64,000 nucleotides of DNA from contig VWZS01009947.1 of assembly GCA_013397075.1 (NCBI GenBank), positions 1,984,001 through 2,048,000 on the forward strand, read 5' to 3'. A program made the position numbers and the translations under genes. The notes beneath the pieces were generated by a model. That model made no database searches, was not told the origin of the DNA, and worked only from the letters and a program-made list of their open reading frames with translations. How positions within the stretch are numbered: position 1 is the first letter of the stretch; each line of letters starts with the position of its first letter. The stretch comes from Rhabdornis inornatus. Lineage: Eukaryota > Chordata > Aves > Passeriformes > Rhabdornithidae. Shown here piece by piece: positions 47,701 through 59,700 of the stretch.

Positions 47701-50700
47701 GGCAGATCTGCAGAAAACTGATCTGAGGGCTGAAACAGCACAAGAGGCTGTCATTTGGATCAAGGTGTATTAGCAAAGGTTATGGAGGCTTCTGAATTCC
47801 CCCCTGTGACTGTTGGCTTGACAAGCTTTCATGATGTCTTTTCTGATGAATCACTATTTTAATTAATGTGTTTACATATCTGCATGTATGTCCACACATG
47901 TATGTGTGTACCAACACACAGGTATGTGTAAGCACAATATGCAGGTTTGTGCTTTCTCCTGGGTTCAACAGGACTCTCTGCCATCCAGGCAGGGGAAGGT
48001 CACTCATCTGCTCAGTTGTATCAGTGAAACCTTAACAGTCAGTTTTGGCATTCCATAGTACCAGAGCAATGGCAGGCATCTTGGGAGGCCTGCAGAAGGG
48101 GAAGAGGGTAGAGGCTGAGGGATTTGTCCATGTTTGTGCCATCATATTATTCAAATAGACATGTTGCTTCTGTTTGTCAACAGTTGTGAGAGTAATAATG
48201 ATTTTAACTAACTGCCACCATGGTGGAAAGACGGAAGAGATGGAAAATGGGAGATTAGCTTGCTGTATGTGCAGTGCTGCTGCCTGGATGTTGGGTGGCC
48301 ATGGTAGGCTGTAAAGCCCCAGCAGCAAGGGCAGTTTCCCACTAGCCCTGTGTCCACTCTTGTGTCCCTCCTGCTTGGTAAGTGCATTGTGGTGACAGCA
48401 GTTTATAAATGCTGATCTCAAAGGAAGATCTTCTCTACTGCCTGAGCCCAGCCTGTCCTGTTTTTTGTACTGCTGGTAGATTAAACCAGCAAAAACCTGA
48501 GCACTTCTTTTGCCCGGGTGGTTTGGTCTAGAGCATTTTGGTCATGCCAAGGGAATGAAAATAATTTTTTAAAAGGCAGTCTTTGAAGCTCAGCTAACCT
48601 TCAGGGAAAAGTGGGTGCTTGGTTCAGCTTTAACAGGTTGTGCAAAATTTATTCTTGTTTAGGAAGGCACTCTAAGGCTCATTGCTTTAAACCGTTTGAT
48701 CATCTCCTCTGTGGTTTGTTCATTTTTGTTGTATTCCACTAATGGGAGCTGGAGCTGTGACTCCAGAGTCACCTGAAAGCATTCTAACAAGCTGTGTAAT
48801 TATCACAGGGGACTGTCAGTGAGACACCAACTCTTAAACATGTTTGTGGGTTTCTCTGTATCTTGAAGTGCAACTGGAGTTTCCCCCTCAAACAAGCACA
48901 GGTGTGTGGCTGGTCACCTTCAATGAAGCCCAGCCACTTCTCTGATCACACAAACGTTTTGGAGTAGGGAGCCAAAGGCTGTTTGCACAGAATTTCAGAG
49001 CTGAGGTTTTTTTCTTTATAAAATTCTGTTCTGCTAGAGTTTGTGTCTTCCTGCTTCTTGTCAGGGCTGTTGTGGGCTACAGGTGCTTTTTGGGGTTGTG
49101 GCATTTTATGACTTTGTTTTGGGAACTTTCTATGTACTTTTCCACTGCACTGGTCTTCACCTGTTTTCTTGGCTGGACTGGCAGTAGTTGGTCTCCATTA
49201 GCAGCCTTAGGTAGAAAAATCCCTACAGATTATGGGGTCCTCTGGTCCTGCAGAGGCTGTTTCCTCTGGCTCAGGACTGAGAGAGGCTGCCATTTAATAT
49301 GGGAAAGATTTGTTTTTCCTGCAGTGTGTGCTATGCCTGTTCTAGTGCTAATAGCTGTACAGAGCTTCAGGGCCCTTACTGACTCTGCTCAGTAGTTATC
49401 CCAGCCCCCTGCAAGGTAAATCATAGTAATCAGGCTTATTTTATACAGACATGGAGCAGCTGGGATTTGGCCAGGTCCTGCTATAGCTGCTTGCACATAC
49501 TCCTTTCTGGGAGAGACAACAGCAGGAAATTTTTAGTCCTCAACCCATGCAGGAGAGTCCAGCCCAAAAAAGCTCCATATTCTGCTTTTCAGTGTCTAGA
49601 GCTGCTTATCCCAACAGAAACAAAGGTTTTAAAATAGTACCTGATATCAGTCACTCAGAAAATGGGGAAAATTGCTTAATAATATATCTCCTAAGACCTC
49701 CGTGACTCATTCCCAGAACTGCCTGGCTCTTCCCCTCTGTAGCTTAAGCAGCGGGAGAAGCAACCCTAAGCAGTGGGCATAAGGAGATGTGGTACTGCTC
49801 ATTTCCATCTTTACCTCTTCTTTCCTTTCTACAGCTCCTGCTCAGGCCCAAATCATCCATGCTGGGCAAGCGTGCGTGGTGAAGGAAGACAACATCAGTG
49901 AACGCGTTTACACAATTCGGGAGGGGGACACACTGGTCCTGCAGTGTCTGGTCACAGGACACCCCCGGCCACAGGTAAGCCTCCAGTCGCACCTGTCACT
50001 CATGCTCCCCCATGGCACTTGTTTGTAGTCTCCACATAGAGGAGAACTGTGGGAAGTGGGGTGCCCAGCTTTCTCCTACATGTTGGACTCGGGTAGGGAT
50101 GCCCCATTTTGCAAGCACTTAGCTTGTTAAGCTGTGAAGCATTTAAGCTCACTTTTATGGAAAACTCTCCACAAAGCTTTGCAGAAGCTTACAAAGACCT
50201 TCTACTTGTCTTTAGTATGTGAAGTCCCTCCAAAGACTGAAATCTCAAATCTTTAACCCTCTTACTACAAAGTAGGAGCATCCTAGAAGATGCTTCCCAT
50301 ATATGCTTGCCTTAGGAGTTGGTCTTTCATGGTCCATCCATTTCTCAGCTTCTCTGGATGTATGGCCCAAGGGGATGCTGCTTGGGGGAGTTTGGGAAGT
50401 TGTTGGTAATGCACTTCATTCAGCTCCACGCAGAGCCTGGTGTTTATTGCTTTGTGGCCACCAAGCAGAGGCAGAGTCAGACTTGCAGCACTGGACACAT
50501 GCATGCTGTGGTCAGAGACACAGTCCAGTGGGGAGGTGCAAGGCTGAGCTTGGCTAATGGTTGCAGTCCTTACTTAGGGTGCCCAGAGGTTTGCACAGCC
50601 TCAGGCCCCTGCAGCCACCTCAGCACCCTTCAGATACTCAAGATTAAGCGTTGGTGTGGATGTGTCTGTAGAGGTACTGGCCTAGAGCCTGAGTCTGCCA

Positions 50701-53700
50701 GCTCTGGGACAGAGCGTGGTTGGAGTGGCAGCTGGTGCACACTGCGAGGCTGGATGTGCCAGAATACACTCAGGGGAGCCACACGTGATACGTGCTTGGC
50801 CCCATTCCTCAGTCCTGCCAAAGATATTTGTGGCAAGAAGCCATGCATCTTCTTATGCCAGCCAATGCCTCTGTGGGCTTGCTTGTGAGGAGCTACTCGG
50901 TGATGAGGTGATGACAAAGGCGAGGATTTGAAATTATTTTTCCAACAAAAGAGTATCCTGGAAACAAAAAGAAAATTACCTGAGCCAAGTCAGCAAAAAC
51001 AATAAGCCTACGCTTGTGACAGTGATGGGCAAATGATACCTGTGTGCATCAGAAATGGGGAATTTGGTAGCAGTGGCACTGCCTAAGGTTGTTGAATGCG
51101 TGGAAAGGTCTTGGCAGATTGTAGGAATTTGGGCCTGAGTAGTTAGTGAGATTTCTGGAGCAGAGCCTGTTGCAGACAGCACGCTAGTGGGCAACACTCT
51201 CCTTTGTCATTGCCCAGACCTGCACAGGGACACCAGAGCCTGGAACCAGGCATGACCAGGGAGACTGGAACCTGCACGCATAAAATGTGGCAAGCATCCT
51301 ATTTCTGCCCTCCCTCCTAATGGATTGATTTCTTCCCCAGCAAAGCTCTTATCCTAACCTTTGTTTAATCTTCTCTTTCCCTTTCTATCAGCCAGTCATT
51401 AAAGCGTGAAAATGTGGCCAAAATAGTAAAATGAGATTGTGATTGAAAAGATTAAAGAGCTGGCTGAAGTGTCCTTCAAAACAGGAGACTCCAAGAGTCT
51501 TGGGGCCCTCAGACAATTTCATAAGCCTACAAAGGCTGAATAAATCCATGGTCAATAGCTCCAAAAATCTGCTCAGCGTGGTGCTCTGGGGTGGGATGTA
51601 GACTCCCCTGCTACTTCTAGAGCATCAGTACCAATCAGGTGATGTCAGTGGGCTTTAGGCAAATCCTGGCTGAGTGGCCAAGGTATTTGGTGCATCTTAT
51701 CTATGGCCAATGCTGAATAAAAGTCTCCCTTCTTTCTGCTGGCTGATCTTGCTGGATCTCAGTTCCAGAGTCTGAATTGTCCCAGAGTAGGAGGCCAGTG
51801 GTCAGTAGCCTTTAAAAGGGAGGTTGCAGATAAAGAAAACCAATGGGCTGACAAAAGCCATCTCTCTCTTTCATTGTGTTGAGTGCACAAAACAAGGGGG
51901 AAGCTTGTACTGCCACTGTGAGGGCTGTACCTCATTCCAGACAAAAGAAGAACCCTTCAGTCTTCGGGACTGCTGTCTTCTTGCCACCATTCACCATGAA
52001 ATAACATGCAGCTGTGTTGCCCCTGCAAGCCAGGATCTTAAGACATGTAACATAAGTACAAAGAAATGAAAAGCTTGAAATCTGAAGGGATTTTTTTTTC
52101 TTTTTTTTTCTCTGTATCTTTAAAAGCAAAGGAAAAGCTTGTGTACTGCAAAAGGATGACTTACAAAAATAAAATACACAGGGATTCCCAGTGGGAAAGG
52201 GGCAAGAGTGAGACAGCAACTGCATTTTCTCTCTCATGGAAAAGCAAAAAGCAGAAATAGCCTTGCTATCCGGAAAAAGATGAGTGTGGACTGCAGTAAA
52301 AGCTCTGTAGCTGTGAGCTGATGTCTGCTGTAGTGTCGTGGCCTACCAGCCATGTGGGGTCTCAAGGCTGAATGCTGAAAGTCTTGTGCTGTGCAGATAG
52401 TGGCATAAAACTGAGCAAGCTGCTGGGTTTGCAGCATCAGAGCAGGAGTGGCAAACATGCAGGATGTGTCTGGGTGAATTGAGGAGTTATCCTGGATGTA
52501 GGGATTGGAATGGACCAGAATCAGCGGCTGAGCTAGAGACATACTGAGACCAGTAGTTGAGCTTTGGTAAGTCTGGAGGTGCTGTAGGACCTCTTTATGG
52601 AAGTAGCTAGGGAGGAGGGGAAAGAGCAACAAAGGGAGCTCTCTGAATCTTGGGAGCTCTATTTTGTGTCCCTGATTTAATTTCTCTTGTTTTTCTCATG
52701 CAGGTGAGATGGACCAAAACTGCTGGCAGCGCATCGGACAAATTCCAAGAGACGTCAGTGCTTAACGAGACCCTTCGGATTGAGAAGATCCAAAGGCTGC
52801 AGGGGGGCCGCTATTACTGTAAAGCAGAAAATGGGGTTGGGGTCCCTGCCATCAAGTCCATTCGAGTAGATGTGCAGTGTAAGTCGTTTAGTGGCAACCC
52901 AGACCTTCCCACAGTTCTACTGCGTGTCTCTGCCTTGCTGCGGGGCCAGCGGGGACCTGCATTGCCCTAGCACCATGTGCACCTGGTTCAGGAGCAGAGA
53001 GACTGGCGTGGTCTCCTCAGTGTCTTTTTTGCCTAGGAGGTTAGATCCATCCCTGCAAAATGTAGTTCTGCTGTCCTCGTGAGTCATTCTTGCCTAGGTG
53101 TTTTAGTGTCTGTCACTGACAGGGTTCCCCAGCACTTGTCTGGGATGTAGCATTGGGAGTGGCTTCTGCTTTCTTTGTCTTCGTTTTGAAGCTGACAGAG
53201 CTTGAAGCAAGCAATGTTTCTTGAAGTTAGTAGTGCCTCAGATGTTGGGGGCATTCCTGAAACCAGTGTCCGGTTCCCAGCATTGCTACTTCTGTAGCAT
53301 GCTGGAAACAGCTGAAAATTCTGGAATGCAGCAGAGGAGGCTGAGCTGTGATAGGGTGAATGTGAAGGTGACTCAACATTTCCCTGGTTGGTCATAGTGC
53401 CCGTAATGTGAAGGTGACTCAACATTTTTCTGGCTAGTACCGATCCTTCAAGTTTTGAGGGTTTCTCTTAATGTTTTTTTCTTGGACTTTTTTTTTGGGC
53501 TGCTGTGGTCAAAAGAGAGGGAAATAAAACTTACTCCGTAAGGCCTAAATGGGAGAAATCCAAGACTTAATGTCTAGGCAACTTGTTTTGCTCTCTTGGA
53601 GAAGATTACCATTACATTGTCCTTGACTATCCAGTATTCCAATTTTCTCCAGCCCAACTAACACCAAATCCCTCTCCTCACTCGTATTACTGAGAAGGCA

Positions 53701-56700
53701 AGAGGTTGATGCTAAAAAGTTGTCAAGTGTGATAAAGCTGCTGAATCTGTCCCTGAACCTGTCATGAGCTGTTCTACATTCCTTCTAACAAGAAGGTCCT
53801 TCCTTCTGAGCTGTGGGGCACTGTGGTTGTCTGTCAGTGGAACAGCTTCCATGCTTCAAAACCCCAGTATGTGTCTGGAGTCTGGGTGGACCTTTTTGCT
53901 GACAGTAACTGCTGCCTGACTGCTTTCCTTTCAGTCTTGCTGTCCAGCCCCACTGTGATATGACTCCCACAAAATGTGCCACAGACTTGGGCATCCTTAG
54001 CTTTGGGCAGGTTCATGATCCACTGTCATACTGTATGGCTGGGAGTAGCTCCCATCTGTTCCTTCCTTTCCCTGCCTTTTATTGGAGTAGTGTAGTGTGG
54101 GCACTATCCTATCTAGGCTGTGGAAATGGATTGCTTCAACAGCAGCCACTGTGGATAGGATGAGTGTTCTTTCACTGGCGTTACATCACTTTGTTTAGAG
54201 AAGTTCTGGCACCCACCCTAGATCTGCTTGGCTTCTCTGCCTGTTTCTTCTCCTACATGTGATGGAGGCATATGATAACTCTCCATTGCAAAAGACACTT
54301 GGTTTTCCCAAGGCTCAGTGTGACACCTTGCAAGGGCCCATGTCTTTAGGAACAGGACTGTGCCACGAATCTCCTCATGCCCTGAGGGTGCTCCCTTGGT
54401 GCAGGCTGGAGCTAGAGTGATGTAGTGTCCCGTGATCCCTCATGCAGCTCTGACCTGTAGAACTGTGGGGCTAATGGGGTGGCCAAGGGCTTTCTCATAC
54501 TAACATCTACTCTGCAGATGGACTTGGTACTGCACCTCTGTTCTGCTCACTTGGTCTTTGGGGAGGAGACACTATTTTCTGCTAGTATTTGCAGTAGGTA
54601 CAAAGGGAACACATGGGAAAAGCCACAGTTTTTGTTGAACGCTCACCCAGGCAACCTTCAGCTGAATGAACCAGAATTTGAAAACAAACCCATTCTTTCC
54701 TGCATCCCATTTTGTAGCTAGAGGTAAGTAATCACCCTCATGTGTACCTTGGTGTCCTTGACAGCTGCTGCTAGTCCTCAGTCATACTTTTAGTGTTTGA
54801 GAGTGAGGTTGCACAGAGGGCATCCTTGGTGCCAAGAGGATATTAAACTGGAAACACTAATCCGTGTAGCATGATATTCCTCTGCTCCAAGTGGGCGTTG
54901 GTGAGGCTTTAAAGCATTGGTTGGATACTGGCAGAGAGGCAGCTGCTGTTCTGAGTATTTCCATGTGGGAGAGAGAGAAAGTAAAGAAAAGAAAAGAATG
55001 AATGTTTATAAGCTTTTATTGTGCATGAAACATCCCATGTGATCACCTCCTTGAACAGCCTTGGGCCAAGTTTATCATTTGAGCAGCTGACTGACATCAG
55101 TGGCATTACTCGTACATCCAAGGACATACACATTGTCGTAGGTCTTATTTTAGCTTTTCTCAGGAGGGCTAGACCTAGACCTGACTTCTACAAAAGAAGA
55201 CTAAAGGATTCAAAGGAGGACAGTTTTAGCAACCAAAAAGAAGGTGTTGTTTTCTGTGTGGGGAGTAGCTGGGAGCCAGGAGACTGGAATGGTGAGCTGC
55301 TTCTTCGGTTAGTAAGGGAAGTGTTTTACCTGCTGAGAAACAGTCTCTGAAGGATGGTAGCTGCAGAGTCACTCGTGCGAAGTTTGCAAAATAAAGGAGG
55401 GTTAAGAACAAAGAAGGAGGAAAAGAAGAGGCTGTGCTCAGGGTCCTTGTCCAAAAGAATTTGATGTCACCCTATGGCCACATGAAGACAGCACTGTATG
55501 GAGAGGAGACTTTTTTTTCCATCTGCATATGTTTTTCTTCAGCCATGAGTGTTTTTTGGTTGGCAGAGTTTTTTTCTGGGATATATTTTCTGTCTTGTCA
55601 TTATTCCATTAATGGCTCTACTCATGTCTCTGAGCTATGGTCAAGCAGACAAATTTGAGGTCTCATAACAATTGCTGTCTGCCAAGCATACAACTCACTA
55701 AAAGATGCAAACCCACAACTTGACACTTGTGATTCAGCAGAGAGCATACGTTGTTTGGATGACTTGTTAGCAGAAACTCTTCCCTGCTTCCCTCTTCCTT
55801 TCTGGGAGTCAGATCTCCAAACTTACAAATTTGTAAAATAAAATATTGTGAAATCTAGGTGGCACGGGAGGGCAGGAAGTGATGAGCACATTAAGCATGT
55901 GCAGAGGATCTTGCTGGCAGCACAAGAAAATACTGGGTATGTGTACCTCAGTTTCCTTGCAGCTGAAGATGGGGTGATAACACTCCTGAAAATACAGGAT
56001 TGCTTCAACTTTAGCTCAGAAGGTGCCTTATAAGATATACTTAAAGACACAGGGATTGATTTCCATTTTAGAGGGCCAGTTCTTGTCAGAAGGGATCTTT
56101 ACATTTAAACTCAGTCTCAAAGTAGTTTTGTGAGGAGAAAGATCCACTGGCTCTGAGGTATCCCCCATGCTACTTTGATGTTCAGACATTGATACCTGCT
56201 GCAACTTCCAAGAAAATTGTCCCTTTTTAGCAGGTTGGCAACTGTAGGGGAGCAGTATGCTCTGCGTGGATGGAGAAAATCCTCTTTCTGCAGGGCTATT
56301 GCTTCTGTCCTTGCAAGTGTGGCCACTGATAACCATTGATTCAGTCATGGTGGCTGCATGTCTGGCGTAGGAATATTTCCTGCATTATCAAATATTGAAT
56401 GGGAATTCCCTTTCAGTAAGGGAATTGAAAGGAGCATTCTGAAAAGAAAGAGAACAAAAAATCTGATTGGTTTAGGGAGGCGTAATGGAGCTGCAGTGAC
56501 TAGAAGTTGCAAAAGGACACTTGATATAGACTTCGAAGAAAATACTCAGAAGATATTTAATAGGAAGAGAGAGAAATTATACATACCTATTACGGTGTTT
56601 TGCATCTCATATTACCATGACTCCTCATGAGATTTGCTCTGCCTAGATGACTTTCCAACTCAGCTCCTTGATCTTGTTCTGATTTTTTTACTTTAATTCC

Positions 56701-59700
56701 TTGTCTTGAAGGTTTGTCATGACATTTGTATGGACATCTCACAGCCCTGGGCTGAGCCCCATGATTTCAGGAGAGATTTGGGAACTAGAAAATGCAGAAA
56801 TTATGATGGAACAGAGCTTCCTGGGATCCTTTTGACCTCTCACTGAAGTAGAAAGTTGTGATTTTCTGTAGGGGGGTGCCATTGAGGGATCTGAGGCAGC
56901 CCACTGCTCTGGGACACATGTGGCAGGCAGGTGGTTTTTTTTGATGACTGCATGGGGGTCTGCAAACCAGAGACTGCTTTCTATTCTCTGAAGGTTTGTG
57001 TGGTGAGCAGGAGAATTCTGGCTTGTCCTGTCTGTTCCCTTTAGATATTGGTTGTACTACCTGCCCTCAGATCGGCTCTTAAATCAGCATTTGTTGTCAG
57101 CCGATTGTGTGGGACCTTCCCCTCTTCTCAGTGGTACCTGGAGCACCATCTGCTCTGCAGGCTGTACAGGCAGACCAAGCTTTGCTAACAGTGGCTGCGA
57201 CCCTCCTTACCTCCCTTCCAGATCTAGATGAGCCTGTTCTCACCGTGCACCAGACCATCAGTGATGTACGTGGCAGCTTCTACCAGGAGAAGACCGTCTT
57301 CCTCCGCTGCACTGTCAACTCCAACCCGCCCGCTCGCTTCATCTGGAAACGGGGAGCTGAGACACTTTCTCACAGTCAGGACAATGGTGTGGACATCTAT
57401 GAACCCCTTTACACACAGGTAAGCAAAATAAGCAAACCTCTGCCAGCTTTCGTTGAGTGTTTTGCTGATGCAGGGCACTGTCGGTGGTGTTTCCTTCCCT
57501 GCATGGATTATGATGCTGGGGAGAGGGTGCAGGCTGCTGCAAGGATGGCCTCCAGAAGGGCTGGTAGACCTTCCTTCTGCATGCAAATTCCCAGGGTGCA
57601 AGAGGGTAGGAGGGAGTGTGACCTAGGAGGATCCTTCCCTTTTTATCACTGTCCCTGAGAGCAGTGACACAGCTCCCCTACTGAGGTTATGCAGCTGTTG
57701 GATGGCTGAGACTAAAATCCAAACGACCCCAAAATTGGGTTTCTTCTATGCCCCATCACTCATTTTTTTTTCTTAGTTGAGTGCCTAGGCTCCATATATC
57801 ACGGAAGGGCTTCCTGTTTAGCAGTGTGAGAAAATGGCAGGCATTGCTGTGGGATCCATGAGTTTTTTCTAATGGCCACAAGTAATGGGGAGCCCAACTC
57901 TTTGGGCACTTCCTGACTGTTGTCCTGTAACGAGTGTGTCCACATCTTTTCTCCTTCTCCTGCTTGCCTATGTTGGACTTGCTCTACACAACCAGGTTTC
58001 CCCTGTAAACACCACTTTCTTCACAGTAATTAGCCTGGCAATGCAATGGGAGACGGAAGGGAACTTTTCTTTTGCCAGGGCACTCTGGGCATGTTACCCT
58101 AAGCTGAGCTCGGGATTTGAGTATCCTTTAGATGCTAATCAGCCCCAGTACTTCCAGCAAGACCACTAGGGAGCATGTGGGTGGGAAGGGAGGGCTGAAA
58201 GGGCAGCTCCCCAGGGCACCTGTTTCATCCCAAGCACCTTCCTGCATTCTGAAAGCTGGGCCGAGAGCACATTCTGGTTGAGTTTGATTTCTGAGCAATG
58301 CCCCAGGCAGCCTTTAAGTTAATGTAGTCATGTTCATATTTTATTGAAACACGCCATCTCTGTAGGTCATGGAAATGGGCATCCAAATGGAAATACTCAG
58401 GGACATGAGGAGGGAGGAGAGAGCTGCAGGTTAGTGGCAGATTTGCAGAAATACTGTAGGTCAGCACTGCTGTTTGGCCCTGGAGACAGCTGTGTCTGTG
58501 TGCTATGTGGCTCCCAGCTAGGACATCCCTGGCCTTGGAGGAAGCCACTATGGGCTCTTCCAGTTTTCACTAGGCTCAGTGTAATTAACAGGAGATGTTG
58601 CCTAATGAGAGGATGCTTTAGGAGTTGGGATATTTTCTCTAGCTAAATAAGGCATCTGGCAAAAATTCCCCATGTTGCAGCATTAATGTTTAAATGACCT
58701 AGTGTGCTGCAGCTCCTGTCAGGCAATGCTCCTGACATGATGGGTCATTCCCAGCTCTGAAAGAGGGTGTTGGGACTGCCGTGCTCAGATAGGCATGCCC
58801 TCGCATTCCTCTCCTTAACACCAGCGTAAGCCTGAAAGTTTGGGTTGGTAAGAGTTGAAGTTAACAAAAACACACCTCTGCAACACTGTTGGAAGGGAAA
58901 AATCTTGCTGGAATGTTTAACAAAGTACCCTTCACTGGAGTTTGCAGTGTTGTCTTAGAGATGAACTTCTATCAGAGTCAGGTTTGAATAGGCTTTTACA
59001 TTAAAAACAAGGTGAAGACTTCACTTTTTAAGCTTTTCAAAACTTACTTACACTGAGAGTTCATACAAGTATACCTAAATTCACTAATCAATAAACAGGA
59101 TACATATGACCCTGTAGATATGTAGAGGACATGCATATTGCAAATGTCATAATTTGTGTGGCATAGCAACGATTCTCAGGGGACAGGACTTTCCTAGGCT
59201 TATCGGTGTCCTAGGTTTTATAATTCTGATTTACTCACCTTACATCCTTGTTCTCTGCATATTAGCATTCCCAAGCTCATTGTCCAGTCCCTTGAGGTTG
59301 TCCCCCGGAGGATTTGTCATGCTGACACCTCTTTACACTTGCAGGCAGTTACGGAATGGGTTCTCCAAAAGAGATTTAGACAAACTCAAGGAGAACAACA
59401 GCACCAAGCTGTCAGTGGAAGACATACGAGTTGCAGGGTGTGCAAACCATAGGATGATTCTCAGAGCTTTCTGCATTCCATATATAAAAGTCTACAGAAC
59501 ACTTGTATGGTTAATGTAACAACTTGATTCTATTTCTATAAAAAGCCAGTAACTAATGGAGTGCAGGGAGTGATTTTATTTGTTACCTTAGAATGAGAAA
59601 AAGCTATCAAAGGCTCTGCAGTCACTCTGGATTTACATCAGCAGAAATGAGATTAGAATCTGGAGAAGAGGGATCAGAAACTTTAGAAAGTTCTTTGAGT

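Larger units (their letters stand above)
2714..49834 (+). other. MDGA1: MDGA1 intron 1 (47.1 kb)
   Basis: Bounded by ACG|GTAAGA and a pyrimidine-rich TTCTACAG. It is a phase-1 intron between the signal-peptide exon and Ig1. Long first introns are usual for neuronal adhesion genes and often hold enhancers. I found no intact coding gene on either strand: all long open frames in it are either GC-rich shadows near the CpG island or random. Recognisable elements are listed separately. Confidence 0.93.
52879..57221 (+). other. MDGA1: MDGA1 intron 3 (4.34 kb)
   Basis: Phase-1 intron between Ig1 and Ig2, T|GTAAGT to CTTCCAG. It holds a 46-bp-period duplication (53359-53433) and a MIR-like fragment (55930-56050). 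The 90-codon open frame at 56358-56630 has no recognisable domain. Confidence 0.93.

Noticed and set aside
56358..56630. 90-codon open frame in intron 3
   Set aside because: Basic, low-complexity-like composition, no homologue recognised; inside an intron with well-supported splice sites.
57107..57221. Upstream extension of the exon 4 open frame
   Set aside because: Phase analysis and the CTTCCAG acceptor place the exon start at 57222; the extension is intronic.
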